From the NCBI RefSeq assembly GCF_007859275.1, contig NZ_VOHC01000028.1, positions 299,539 through 363,538 on the forward strand: a stretch of DNA of 64,000 bases. The letters are read 5' to 3'. The DNA is from Planomicrobium sp. CPCC 101079. Its GTDB lineage: Bacteria; Bacillota; Bacilli; Bacillales_A; Planococcaceae. Shown here piece after piece: positions 31,669 through 40,465 of this stretch (positions are counted from its first letter, which is position 1; every line of letters starts with the position of its first letter). A model generated the notes under the pieces. The model saw nothing but the letters and a program-made list of their open reading frames with translations, was not told the origin of the DNA and made no database searches. A program made the position numbers and the translations under genes.

Positions 31669-32358
31669 ATGGACGTTGTCCTATTGTCTTTATTATTTGC
31701 AGGAATGACCATCACCGCTTACTTGTTGCTAAACAGCTTATATTTTAAATATCGCTGGACACTTTTGACCCCTGTTTTAACGACTACCACCATAATCATC
31801 ATTCTCTTGCTGCTGTTTGATGTGTCATACGAACAATACATGCTCGGCGGCCAGTGGATCGGCTCTTTTCTCGGGCCGGCTGTTGTCGCCTTAGCTGTGC
31901 CGCTTTACAAGCAACGGGATCTGCTGATACAAAACTTATGGCCTGTGGCGCTGGGCGTCATTTCAGGCGCTTTTGTCGGAATGGCCAGCGGCTTATTGTT
32001 AGCAAAAACGTTCCGGTTTTCAGAGGAACTCATCTTAACGGTCCTGCCAAAATCACTCACTTCCCCTGTAGCGATGCAGCTTGCGGATGGCTTTGGCGGT
32101 ATTCCTTCACTAGCTGCCGTATTTGTTATGGTCGCCGGATTTAGCGGCGTCATTTTCGGCTCTTGGCTGATGAAATTGCTCGGCATCGATTCCCCGATTG
32201 GACGCGGAATTGGGCTCGGATCTTCGGCCCACGGTCTTGGCACAGCTATGGCATTCGAATACGGTCCTGAAGACGGTTCGATGAGTTCAGTCGCCATGAC
32301 CCTCTGCGCCGTTGTCGGCTCATTTCTCGGCCCTGCTCTTGTCTGGCTGTTTTTCTAA
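31669..32358 (+). CDS. CidB/LrgB-family protein
   Basis: A 229-residue membrane protein with seven or more hydrophobic segments and the LrgB signatures LPKSLTSPVAMQLADGFGG and GLGSSAHGLGTAMAFEYG. Partner of the preceding CidA-like holin; the ATG follows AAAGGAGG, overlapping the previous gene's end. The operon finishes at a strong terminator. No LysR-type CidR or LytSR two-component genes are adjacent. Confidence 0.92.
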   Translation: MDVVLLSLLFAGMTITAYLLLNSLYFKYRWTLLTPVLTTTTIIIILLLLFDVSYEQYMLGGQWIGSFLGPAVVALAVPLYKQRDLLIQNLWPVALGVISGAFVGMASGLLLAKTFRFSEELILTVLPKSLTSPVAMQLADGFGGIPSLAAVFVMVAGFSGVIFGSWLMKLLGIDSPIGRGIGLGSSAHGLGTAMAFEYGPEDGSMSSVAMTLCAVVGSFLGPALVWLFF

Positions 32359-32364
32359 TTATCC

Positions 32365-32406
32365 AAATGCCCGCATCCCTCTGATTAGGGATGCGGGCAT
32401 TTTTTA
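32365..32406. terminator. Bidirectional intrinsic terminator
   Basis: ATGCCCGCATCCCT-CTGATT-AGGGATGCGGGCAT then TTTTT; ends the cidAB operon and the convergent ABC-2 permease gene. Confidence 0.92.
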
Positions 32407-34008
32407 TCTTCCAATATCTCTTTTATTGTATCCGGCAAATCCTAGGGCCGCCAAAATGGCAGCTCCCCCTGTTAATAGAAGAAGCTTCAAATAGTTCATG
32501 TCTTCAATTGGTATCCTCGGAACATGGCCGAATGGCGATAATTGGACCACCCATTCTGGGAATTGGAATAACCCTCCAAGATAAACGACAACGAAAGAGA
32601 ATATCAGGTACAACCAGATAAGCCCTGTAAGTTTCGGTGCCCAACCAATCAATAAGACCGCAATGCTGATCATCGCCAAAATAGCAGGCAAGTAAGCAAG
32701 GGCTGCACGGTAAAACATGCCCAGTGCCAGCTCTTCTTCCATGACGGAAAGGCCCACTAACCCAAGGCCAAGGCCCGCAAGCGACAACATGACAAACCCG
32801 ACGATAAAAGCCAATAGGACGTAACTGCCCAGCAAACGGTTACGCGAAACCGCCCGGCCAAGCACATGTTCCACGCGTTCGTTCTTCTCTTCCCCTTTCA
32901 GCTTTAAGACCGCCATGATGGCTGGGATAGCCGCTATAATGGCCATGACTGACATCAACATTGGGATAAATTGCTCTGTCAGCGAAAAACCTTCCGTCTG
33001 CACGAGCATTTCCTGCATTATATCTACATCTGCGAAAAACGATTCCAAATCGCCAAGCACCGAGCCGTAAGACGCGCCGATTAACAGCAGGCCGGCTGCC
33101 CAAGCTAGCATTCCTGTGCGCTGCAGCCGAATAGCAAGGCCGATTGGACTTGCTAAAAAACCAGAAGCATGCATTTTTCCCGGGCGTGAAGGCAAGAAGC
33201 CAGCTCCCAAGTCCCGAATTGAATTCAAATACAAGGCAAGGGCTGCCAATAGCGCCGCAACGCCAACTGTCAATAAAACCGGCCACCAGTAATTATTAAC
33301 GTAAACTTCAGCCTTTAAAATCCAGCCCAACGGCGATAGCCAGGAGATTGCTTCGTCCCCGACATCGCCGATTGCACGCACCATATACGCCAGCAATAAA
33401 AAGCCGATTGACAGGCCGATAGCGCTTCTGGCATTTTGGGAAAGTTGAACAAAGACAGCGGTGATGGCCGCAAATATCAAGCCGGTTGCGCCCAATGCGG
33501 CACCGTAGAGCAAAGATCCTTCTAAATTCATGGTTTCTATGCCGAGCGCGTATAATCCGGTCCCTGTAATGAGTGCCAAGAGAACATTGACAAGAACCAT
33601 TACCAATAATGCCGATACCAAATTTGATAAGCGGCCGACAGGCAGTGAACGGACCAGTTCAATGCGCCCGTCTTCCTCGTCTGTCCGGGTATGGCGGGTC
33701 AACAGCAAGATATTCATCAAGCCAACGACGACCGCAGTCATTAACAGCATTTGATGCGCCATCATCGCACCGGCCGTGTAATTTGCCAAGCCATATCCCG
33801 GTCCAACCATTGCTGTCATTGCAGGGTTTTTCATCGTTTCCGCTATCGCTTGCCGCTCTTGGGCATTCTGGTAGAGATCGGTAAACGCAACAGCAATCAG
33901 CAAAGTAGCAGCGACAAAGGCAAAAATCCAGATTGGGATCCGTAACCTGTCCCGCCGCAGAACAAAACGTGAGAGACTTGCTGTTTCGGCAAAAAACTGC
34001 TTTTCCAT
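32404..34008 (-). CDS. ABC-2 type permease (polyketide-exporter-like, double-size)
   Basis: A 534-residue membrane protein with about twelve hydrophobic segments, a fused double ABC-2 permease (COG3559-like 'exporter of polyketide antibiotics'). Signatures include LTRHTRTDEEDGRIELVRSLPVGR near residue 100 and the internal repeat VLKLKGEEKNERVEHVLGRAVSR. Its ATG overlaps the ATPase stop (TAATG), so translation is coupled. With the ATPase and TetR it forms a self-regulated exporter. Confidence 0.88.
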   Translation of the reverse strand: MEKQFFAETASLSRFVLRRDRLRIPIWIFAFVAATLLIAVAFTDLYQNAQERQAIAETMKNPAMTAMVGPGYGLANYTAGAMMAHQMLLMTAVVVGLMNILLLTRHTRTDEEDGRIELVRSLPVGRLSNLVSALLVMVLVNVLLALITGTGLYALGIETMNLEGSLLYGAALGATGLIFAAITAVFVQLSQNARSAIGLSIGFLLLAYMVRAIGDVGDEAISWLSPLGWILKAEVYVNNYWWPVLLTVGVAALLAALALYLNSIRDLGAGFLPSRPGKMHASGFLASPIGLAIRLQRTGMLAWAAGLLLIGASYGSVLGDLESFFADVDIMQEMLVQTEGFSLTEQFIPMLMSVMAIIAAIPAIMAVLKLKGEEKNERVEHVLGRAVSRNRLLGSYVLLAFIVGFVMLSLAGLGLGLVGLSVMEEELALGMFYRAALAYLPAILAMISIAVLLIGWAPKLTGLIWLYLIFSFVVVYLGGLFQFPEWVVQLSPFGHVPRIPIEDMNYLKLLLLTGGAAILAALGFAGYNKRDIGR

Positions 34009-34907
34009 TAAGACACGCCTCCTACACCTGCTCCTTCATAATGGCGCATGAACAATTCTTCTAAAGTTGGGGGTGAGCTTTCCATCCGTACAACCCCAAA
34101 ACCGCTGATATAGCGGATTACATTATCCAGTTCTTCGGTATCCACTTGAAAAGAAAGAGCGCCGCCTTTTTCTTCAATGCCCCTCACACCTTTCATCTCA
34201 CTTAACGCAGGCATCGGCTGTCTGGTCTCAACCAGCAAAATCGTCCCGGTTAAATGCCGCAGCTCATGCAGCGTCCCTTTTTCAATAATTTTCCCTTGGC
34301 GGATGATGGCGACTTTGTCGCATAGTTTTTCAACTTCAGACAAGATATGGCTCGACAACAAGATGCTTTTCCCTTGTGCTTTCGCTTCCATGACACATTC
34401 CTGGAAAACACGTTCCATCAATGGATCTAATCCCGACGTTGGTTCATCCAATATATAAAGGTCGGCATCTGAAGAAAATGCCGCAACCAAGGCCACTTTT
34501 TGCCGGTTTCCCTTCGAATACGTGCGGCATTTTTTGCTTGGATCCAAATCAAATCTGCGAATCAATTCCTCACGCCGATTTTTGTCGGTTCTCCCCCGCA
34601 ATTTGATGAACAAGTCGATCACCTCACCACCAGTCAGATTTGGCCATAGGTTGACATCTCCTGGCACATAAGCAACGCGCTTGTGAATATCTACGGCGTC
34701 TTTCCAAACATCCTTGCCAAATATAGTTGCCTGCCCCTCAGTCGCCCGTAATATGCCAAGAAGCACACGGATGGTTGTCGACTTTCCGGCGCCGTTCGGG
34801 CCAATGAAGCCATAAATTTCTCCTTTCCCGACTTCAATATCCACGCCATCGAGCGCCGCAAAATCCCCGAATTTTTTCGTTAGCCCTTTTGTCTGCAAAA
34901 TGGTCAT
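34008..34907 (-). CDS. ABC exporter ATP-binding protein
   Basis: A 299-residue ATPase: Walker A GPNGAGKST (about residue 37), an unusual but common subtype signature YSKGNRQKV in place of LSGGQ, Walker B LYILDEPTSGLDP and SSHILSE. The C-terminal 80 residues form the dimerisation extension of the drug-export subgroup. Overlaps the TetR gene by ATGA and the permease by TAATG, giving a tightly coupled three-gene operon. Confidence 0.92.
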   Translation of the reverse strand: MTILQTKGLTKKFGDFAALDGVDIEVGKGEIYGFIGPNGAGKSTTIRVLLGILRATEGQATIFGKDVWKDAVDIHKRVAYVPGDVNLWPNLTGGEVIDLFIKLRGRTDKNRREELIRRFDLDPSKKCRTYSKGNRQKVALVAAFSSDADLYILDEPTSGLDPLMERVFQECVMEAKAQGKSILLSSHILSEVEKLCDKVAIIRQGKIIEKGTLHELRHLTGTILLVETRQPMPALSEMKGVRGIEEKGGALSFQVDTEELDNVIRYISGFGVVRMESSPPTLEELFMRHYEGAGVGGVS

Positions 34908-35542
34908 CTTTCCCGCTTCCCTTCTTTATAGAAACTTTTCTTTAAAATATCCAGGTAGCCGTAAAATTCCTTCCAGTATGGTTCAAAGTCGATAGCAGCC
35001 AACTTCTGCCCTTCTAACCTATGCAATAACTCATTTTGATAGCCATCCATTGACCAACGGATTAACTTAAAAGCTTTTTCTACATCCACATCATCCCGGA
35101 ACAATGTCAGATCAATGCCTTCGTAAAGCATCGCGTTTCCAGCTTTCTGCATATTTTCGTACTTTTTTTGTATGGATACAGGCAGGTCGCTTTCTTTTGC
35201 CAATAATAAAGTCCCAATAAAATCGAAAACACTCCTGTTTTCCGATTGGGCCTTGATTTTCACTTCTGCTATTTGCTTGAGCCTTTCAATAAAGTCCGGT
35301 TCACTCGCATCTATTAAGTTGAAATAACGCTTTACCATAAAGTCCAGGCTATACTCCGCTAAATAATCGTATAATTCCTTTTTGCTTTTAAAGTAGTAGA
35401 ACAGCATCCCTTTTCCAATGCCCGCTTCTTTTACAATCCGATTAGTCGAAGCTTGTTCATAGCCATTTTCCGCAAATTCCTTCAACGCGGCATTGAGGAT
35501 TTTTTGTTGCTTGGTTTCATCCAAAGCGATAAATTTATCCAT
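34904..35542 (-). CDS. TetR-family repressor of the ABC exporter
   Basis: A 212-residue TetR regulator. The N-terminal helix-turn-helix reads KILNAALKEFAENGYEQAS and TNRIVKEAGIGKGMLFYYFKSKKEL; the C-terminal ligand domain is not characteristic. It is the first gene of the operon, with ATGA overlap to the ATPase. Two near-identical inverted repeats bracket its promoter, consistent with autorepression relieved by the exporter's substrate. Confidence 0.92.
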   Translation of the reverse strand: MDKFIALDETKQQKILNAALKEFAENGYEQASTNRIVKEAGIGKGMLFYYFKSKKELYDYLAEYSLDFMVKRYFNLIDASEPDFIERLKQIAEVKIKAQSENRSVFDFIGTLLLAKESDLPVSIQKKYENMQKAGNAMLYEGIDLTLFRDDVDVEKAFKLIRWSMDGYQNELLHRLEGQKLAAIDFEPYWKEFYGYLDILKKSFYKEGKRER

Positions 35543-35566
35543 TGCGCAAACCTCTCCTTCTCTTTA

Positions 35567-35579
35567 GACCACTTCGGTC
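35567..35579. promoter_or_regulatory. Operator-like inverted repeat 1 (TetR)
   Basis: GACCACTTCGGTC, just downstream of the promoter -10 near the transcription start. Differs from repeat 2 only in its three central bases. Confidence 0.65.
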
Positions 35580-35585
35580 GACCTC

Positions 35586-35614
35586 AGTATATACTTCTCG
35601 ACCACCCTGGTCAA
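35586..35614 (-). promoter_or_regulatory. Promoter of the tetR-ABC operon
   Basis: Minus-strand TTGACC (35609-35614), 17-nt spacer, TATACT (35586-35591). The -35 is overlapped by operator repeat 2 and the start region by repeat 1. Confidence 0.8.
35600..35612. promoter_or_regulatory. Operator-like inverted repeat 2 (TetR)
   Basis: GACCACCCTGGTC overlapping the -35 of the tetR promoter. Its centre is 33 bp, about three helical turns, from repeat 1. Confidence 0.65.
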
Positions 35615-35662
35615 CTCGAAGTTGAACGAATAGTTAAATATCTTTTTCGCAGCAATAAAGCT

Positions 35663-35691
35663 TTGCCCTATTTCCTCCTAAGTGCTATGTT
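35663..35691 (+). promoter_or_regulatory. Promoter of the binding-lipoprotein gene
   Basis: TTGCCC (35663-35668), 17-nt spacer, TATGTT (35686-35691) with a TGC extension before the -10. Confidence 0.55.
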
Positions 35692-35724
35692 TTGAAGAGA
35701 ACAAAAATAGGAGGTACGAACGTT

Positions 35725-36573
35725 TTGAAGAATTTATTGAAAAAACAGAGCCGCGCGTTACTTGTTGGGATTGCGTCACTTGCTCTTTTAACGGCTTGCG
35801 GAAACGGAAGCGATAACACAGCTGAAGAAACAACAACCGAATGGGACCGGATTCAGGAAGAAGGCAAATTGACTGTTGCAACTTCCGGCACCCTTTTCCC
35901 GACTTCTTACCGCGCTGAAGGCACGGACGAATTGACAGGTTTTGAAGTGGAAGTGGTAAAGGAAATTGGGAAGCGCTTAGACCTCGAAATTGAATTTACG
36001 GAACTTGGTTTTGATGAAATGTTGACATCTGTCCAAACAGGCCAAGTGGACATGGCTGCAAATGACATCGAAGTGACTGAAGACCGAAAAGAGAATTTCT
36101 TGTTTTCAACACCTTTCAAGTATTCTTATGGAACAGCAATTGTCCGCAAAGATGATCTGTCCGGCATTGAAACGCTGGAAGATTTAGAAGGCAAAAAAGC
36201 GGCCGGTGCTTCCACTTCGGTGTACATGGAAACTGCACGCTCTTACGGCGCCGAAGAAGTCGTCTACGACAATGCAACAAATGAAACATATCTGCGCGAT
36301 GTAGCTATCGGCCGGACTGATGTCATCTTAAACGACTACTACTTGCAGACACTGGCACTCGCCGCGTTCCCGGAATTGAACATTACCATTCATCCGGACA
36401 TTAAATACAGCCCGTCAGAAGTAGGCGTCGTCATGAACAAAGACAACGCGGAACTGGCGGAAAACGTTAACCGCGTAATCGAGGAAATGATTGAAGACGG
36501 CACCGTCACCGAAATTTCAGGCGAATTCTTCAACGGTGCAGATGTGACAAAAAAAGTGGATATTGAAGAATAA
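35725..36573 (+). CDS. Amino-acid ABC transporter substrate-binding lipoprotein (orphan)
   Basis: A 282-residue family 3 (polar amino acid) solute-binding lipoprotein. The signal peptide ends at lipobox LTAC; the mature part begins WDRIQEEGKLTVATSGT and has the family's TGFEVEVVKEIGKRL and VDMAANDIEVTEDRKENFLFS. The start appears to be TTG at 35725, ten nt after AGGAGG. No permease or ATPase follows: a terminator ends the transcript and the pxpBCA operon begins. It may deliver 5-oxoproline or a related amino acid to a transporter encoded elsewhere, which is an inference from position only. Confidence 0.88.
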   Translation: MKNLLKKQSRALLVGIASLALLTACGNGSDNTAEETTTEWDRIQEEGKLTVATSGTLFPTSYRAEGTDELTGFEVEVVKEIGKRLDLEIEFTELGFDEMLTSVQTGQVDMAANDIEVTEDRKENFLFSTPFKYSYGTAIVRKDDLSGIETLEDLEGKKAAGASTSVYMETARSYGAEEVVYDNATNETYLRDVAIGRTDVILNDYYLQTLALAAFPELNITIHPDIKYSPSEVGVVMNKDNAELAENVNRVIEEMIEDGTVTEISGEFFNGADVTKKVDIEE

Positions 36574-36581
36574 GAAGCATG

Positions 36582-36622
36582 AAAAGAAGCGGCCGAGACT
36601 TTCTCAGCCGCTTCTTTTTTAT
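36582..36622 (+). terminator. Intrinsic terminator of the binding-protein gene
   Basis: AAGAAGCGGC...GCCGCTTCTT with TTTTTT; it separates the binding protein from pxpBCA. Confidence 0.85.
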
Positions 36623-36673
36623 TCTCCTTCTTTTTCCTTTCTTGTAAATTAGCCACCTTGTTGCTTTCGTTGC

Positions 36674-36704
36674 TTGAAGCGAAGCCTTATACTGAATTTA
36701 TAAT
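36674..36704 (+). promoter_or_regulatory. Probable promoter of pxpBCA
   Basis: A perfect TATAAT (36699-36704) lies 29 bp before the pxpB start. TTGAAG is at 36674-36679 with a rather long 19-nt spacer. Confidence 0.5.
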
Positions 36705-36732
36705 CAGAATACTTAATGAATGAGGTGAGCGA

Positions 36733-37431
36733 TTGGACTACTCTTTTTCCCCACTCGGTGACCAAGCCATCATGATCGAAATCGGCCAGGAAATAAGTGA
36801 CGAAGGGCAAAATCGTGTTCGGACAGTTTCTCAGCTTCTCGAAAGCAAGCCGCCCCATTGGCTGATAGAAACCATTCCGGCTTTTACAACCGTAGCAGTG
36901 TTTTATAATCCGATGTCCGCAGATTTTGAAACAGTCGAAGCCGAACTGAAAGAACTGCTGCAACAAACAAAAGAAGTTATAGCTTCAGAAGTACGGACTG
37001 TCGAAATTCCTGTCTGTTATGGCGGAGATTTCGGTCCCGATTTGGAATTTGTCGCTGAACACAACGGATTAACACCGGAAGAAGTTATCGCCATCCACAC
37101 AAGCGGCACTTATTCTGTCCACATGATCGGTTTTGCTCCAGGATTTCCGTTCATCGGCGGAATGTCCGAGAAAATTGCAGCTCCCCGCCGCGATTCCCCG
37201 CGCCTTCGCATACCGGAACGGACTGTGGGGATTGCCGGCAAACAAACCGGCGTCTACCCTATTGAAACTCCGGGCGGCTGGCAGTTGATCGGCAGGACCC
37301 CCGTCCGGTTGTTCCGTCCTGAAAATCCTGTGCCAAGCTTGCTGCGCGCGGGCGATAAGATTGTTTTTAAAAAAATCACAGAAAGCGAGTATCACGCATG
37401 GAAGGAGGAGGACGATGCTGAAAATTATTAA
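36733..37431 (+). CDS. pxpB: 5-oxoprolinase subunit B (KipI-like)
   Basis: A 232-residue PxpB/allophanate-hydrolase subunit 1 type protein: DYSFSPLGDQAIMIEIG at the start and the core signature HMIGFAPGFPFIGGMSEKIAAPRR broken only by ordinary changes, then GIAGKQTGVYPIETPGGWQLIGRTP. With PxpC and PxpA it makes the ATP-dependent enzyme that opens 5-oxoproline to glutamate. In B. subtilis the homologue KipI also inhibits the sporulation kinase KinA. The start is TTG at 36733 after GAGGTGA. It overlaps pxpC by 17 nt. Confidence 0.92.
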   Translation: MDYSFSPLGDQAIMIEIGQEISDEGQNRVRTVSQLLESKPPHWLIETIPAFTTVAVFYNPMSADFETVEAELKELLQQTKEVIASEVRTVEIPVCYGGDFGPDLEFVAEHNGLTPEEVIAIHTSGTYSVHMIGFAPGFPFIGGMSEKIAAPRRDSPRLRIPERTVGIAGKQTGVYPIETPGGWQLIGRTPVRLFRPENPVPSLLRAGDKIVFKKITESEYHAWKEEDDAENY

Positions 37432-38395
37432 AAGCGGCCTTCAAACAACTGTGCAGGATTTGGGGCGCTACGGCTTCCAAAAATACGGTGTTATCGCAAG
37501 CGGCGCCATGGACCCATATGCCCACCGCTTAGCCAACTTGCTGGTTGGCAATGAAGAAAATGCTCCAACGCTTGAAATTACGCTTGTCGGCCCTGTTATC
37601 CAATTTGAAAGAGATCTGTTCATTGCATTGTGCGGCGGAGAGTTATCTCCTAAAATCGATGGCCAAAAAGTAGATGCGTGGCGGCCGCTTGCTGTGAGAA
37701 AAGGCAGCCAATTGACATTTGGTGCACCAAAGACAGGCTGCCGCTGTTATTTGGCGGTCTCCGGCGGCATTTCCGTTCCGGAAGTGATGAATAGCCGTTC
37801 TACTTACTTAAGGGCGGAAATCGGCGGCTATCAGGGGCGAGCGTTAAAAGCGAATGATTTAGTAGAAATAAATCCTACACCGGCTTGGCAACTTGCCGCA
37901 TTTGACAAAGCCTTGTCTAAGGAATCGGACTGGCAAGTACCTGCCCCCCATTACTCGATGGAACCTGTTGTCCGGATAATGAGAGGGCGCCAATACGAGT
38001 TGTTCAATGAAGAAAGCCAAAGCACTATATTTACCGATTTCTTTTCGGTATCTTCAAATTCTGACCGTATGGGCTACCGCCTAGAAGGGGCAACATTGTC
38101 TCTTAAAGAGCCAGGTGAATTGATTTCTGAAGCAGTGGCCTTCGGCTCGATTCAAGTGCCAGCCGATGGCAATCCGATTGTCTTGCTTGCGGACCGCCAG
38201 ACAACCGGCGGCTATCCGAAAATCGGCCAGGTCGCATCGATCGACTTGCCGCTCATCTCGCAGCTCAAGCCGGGAGATCGCCTTCGCTTCCAGGAAATCA
38301 GCTTAAAAGAAGCCCAGCGGCTTTGGACCGAGCAGGAACAGAGAATCCGGCAATTAAAGATCAGCATCCAGCTGAAATGGGAGGAATGGAAATGA
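37415..38395 (+). CDS. pxpC: 5-oxoprolinase subunit C (KipA-like)
   Basis: A 326-residue biotin-dependent-carboxyltransferase-like protein: [22 protein letters not shown] is the family signature, followed by [15 protein letters not shown] and [18 protein letters not shown]. The ATG at 37415 follows GGAGGAGG, within the end of pxpB; its stop overlaps the pxpA start (ATGA). Forms the 5-oxoprolinase complex with PxpB. Confidence 0.93.
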   Translation: MLKIIKSGLQTTVQDLGRYGFQKYGVIASGAMDPYAHRLANLLVGNEENAPTLEITLVGPVIQFERDLFIALCGGELSPKIDGQKVDAWRPLAVRKGSQLTFGAPKTGCRCYLAVSGGISVPEVMNSRSTYLRAEIGGYQGRALKANDLVEINPTPAWQLAAFDKALSKESDWQVPAPHYSMEPVVRIMRGRQYELFNEESQSTIFTDFFSVSSNSDRMGYRLEGATLSLKEPGELISEAVAFGSIQVPADGNPIVLLADRQTTGGYPKIGQVASIDLPLISQLKPGDRLRFQEISLKEAQRLWTEQEQRIRQLKISIQLKWEEWK

Positions 38396-39162
38396 GTTAC
38401 AAAGTGGATTTGAACTGTGACATGGGTGAAAGTTTCGGCACCTACACAATGGGCCATGATGCCGAGATACTCGACTATGTGACATCGGCGAATATCGCTT
38501 GCGGCTTCCACGCCGGCGACCCGGCGACGATGCGAAAAACCGTGCAGCTGGCGCTCGAGAAAAATGTCGGCATCGGAGCCCATCCAGGCCTTCAGGACCT
38601 GGTCGGTTTCGGCCGGCGCAACATAGCGATTTCACCTCAGGAAGCTTATGACCTCACGGTTTACCAAATTGGTGCTTTGTCGGGCTTTGTTCAAGCGGAA
38701 GGCGGCCGTTTACAGCATGTAAAGGCGCACGGCGCACTTTACAACATGGCAGCTAAAAACGCAGCCCTGTCAGAAGCAATTGCGGAAGCGGTTTATAAAA
38801 TCGATCCTGAGCTGGTGCTATTTGGTTTGTCGGGCAGCGAAATTATTAGAGCAGGACAAAAAATCGGACTGCACACCGCAAACGAAGTGTTTTCTGACCG
38901 GACCTATCAGCCTGATGCAACCTTGACGCCGCGGACCCAACCAAACGCTTTGATCACCGATCCGCAAACAGCTATCAATCAAGTGGTGCGGATGATAAAA
39001 GAAAACAAAGTTCAAACGGTTGAACATCAAGATGTCGATATCCAAGCCGATACGATCTGCATACACGGCGACGGCGCGATGGCGCTTGATTTTGCTGTTC
39101 AGATTTCCCAAACGCTTCGGGAAACAGGCATTCAAGTGATGAAAGTACAGGAATTTATATAA
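38392..39162 (+). CDS. pxpA: 5-oxoprolinase subunit A (LamB/YcsF family)
   Basis: A 256-residue LamB/YcsF-family protein with [11 protein letters not shown] at the N-terminus, [28 protein letters not shown] and [10 protein letters not shown], a polysaccharide-deacetylase-like metal site. Together with PxpBC it cleaves 5-oxoproline using ATP. The ATG at 38392 is coupled to pxpC by a 4-base overlap behind GGGAGG. Confidence 0.93.
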   Translation: MSYKVDLNCDMGESFGTYTMGHDAEILDYVTSANIACGFHAGDPATMRKTVQLALEKNVGIGAHPGLQDLVGFGRRNIAISPQEAYDLTVYQIGALSGFVQAEGGRLQHVKAHGALYNMAAKNAALSEAIAEAVYKIDPELVLFGLSGSEIIRAGQKIGLHTANEVFSDRTYQPDATLTPRTQPNALITDPQTAINQVVRMIKENKVQTVEHQDVDIQADTICIHGDGAMALDFAVQISQTLRETGIQVMKVQEFI

Positions 39163-39187
39163 TCACTATACGAAAGGAGTGACTGGC

Positions 39188-40375
39188 ATGAAAAACACAA
39201 ATCGCAGCATTTTGCTTGGTGCTGCTTTTCTGATGGCGACTTCAGCTATCGGACCGGGCTTCCTGACTCAGACAACCGTCTTTACCGAATCGCTTCTTGC
39301 CTCATTTGGTTTTGTTATTTTGATTTCTATCCTAATCGATATCGGTGCACAGACAAATATTTGGCGCATCATTGCTGTATCGGGAAAGCGGGCACAGGAT
39401 ATTGCCAATGACGTCCTGCCCGGGCTTGGCTATTTTTTGGCTTTACTGGTTGTCATGGGCGGCCTTGCTTTCAATATCGGAAACATCGGGGGCGCTGGCC
39501 TTGGCACAAACGTTCTTTTCGGCATATCTCCCAGGACTGGTGCTCTTTTGAGCGGAGTCCTGGCCATCGGCATTTTCACTGTCAAAGAAGCCGGGAAGGC
39601 AATGGACCGCTTTGCTCAAATCCTTGGTTTTGTCATGATCGGCTTGACCGTTTATGTCATGATCGTCTCGCAGCCTCCTGTCGGGGAAGCCGTTGCTAAA
39701 ACATTTGTACCGGATACCATTGATATTTTTGCCATTGTCACTTTGGTTGGCGGAACGGTGGGCGGCTATATCACATTTGCCGGCGGACACCGATTGATTG
39801 ATGCGGGACTGACAGGCAAAGCGGCGCTTCCGGAAGTGACGCGCAGTTCCATTTATGCTATCGGGATCGCTTCCCTCATGCGCATTATTTTATTCCTCGC
39901 CGTGCTTGGCGTCGTATCCCAGGGACTAACACTCGACCCGAGCAACCCTCCAGCATCTGTTTTCCAACTGGCGGCCGGAAATATCGGGTATAAAATATTT
40001 GGTGTCGTCATGTGGGCTGCAGCTGTTACGTCAGTTGTCGGAGCAGCCTATACATCGGTGTCATTTATCCGAACATTCAGCCCTGCGCTGGACAAATATC
40101 ACCGTTTGCTGACAATTAGCTTTATCATCATTTCGACTATTGTTTTTGCAACTATCGGCCAGCCGGTGCTGATTTTGGTTCTCGTTGGGTCGTTGAATGG
40201 CTTAATCTTGCCAATTGCCCTAGGGGTTATGCTTGTCGCCGCGCATAAAGCAAAAATTGTCGGCGACTATAAGCACCCATTGTGGATGACCATTGTCGGC
40301 GTAATAATCGTGATTGCCATGGCTTGGATGGGAATTTATACATTGTCGAACGGGATTCCTCAACTTTTTCAGTAA
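39188..40375 (+). CDS. NRAMP-like permease (YcsG family)
   Basis: A 395-residue membrane protein with about eleven hydrophobic segments, resembling B. subtilis YcsG, which also neighbours YcsF (PxpA). The first helices read ATSAIGPGFLTQTTVFTESL; classic NRAMPs have a DPGN motif there for metal ions, replaced by GPGF here, arguing against Mn/Fe transport. By context it may import 5-oxoproline or a related acid. The ATG at 39188 is 8 nt after AAAGGAG; a GTG at 39179 abuts that site. Last gene of the operon. Confidence 0.85.
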   Translation: MKNTNRSILLGAAFLMATSAIGPGFLTQTTVFTESLLASFGFVILISILIDIGAQTNIWRIIAVSGKRAQDIANDVLPGLGYFLALLVVMGGLAFNIGNIGGAGLGTNVLFGISPRTGALLSGVLAIGIFTVKEAGKAMDRFAQILGFVMIGLTVYVMIVSQPPVGEAVAKTFVPDTIDIFAIVTLVGGTVGGYITFAGGHRLIDAGLTGKAALPEVTRSSIYAIGIASLMRIILFLAVLGVVSQGLTLDPSNPPASVFQLAAGNIGYKIFGVVMWAAAVTSVVGAAYTSVSFIRTFSPALDKYHRLLTISFIIISTIVFATIGQPVLILVLVGSLNGLILPIALGVMLVAAHKAKIVGDYKHPLWMTIVGVIIVIAMAWMGIYTLSNGIPQLFQ

Positions 40376-40376
40376 C

Positions 40377-40421
40377 AAAAAAAACGCTTGGGCCAATCAA
40401 CTCTGGTCCAAGCGTTTTGCT
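40377..40421. terminator. Terminator of the pxp operon
   Basis: AAAACGCTTGGGCCA pairs with TGGTCCAAGCGTTTT; the T-run is short on the plus strand. Confidence 0.75.
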
Positions 40422-40465
40422 CTTCGGGACATAGTTAGGCGCCACAGGCTCCAGCTTGCTGACGT

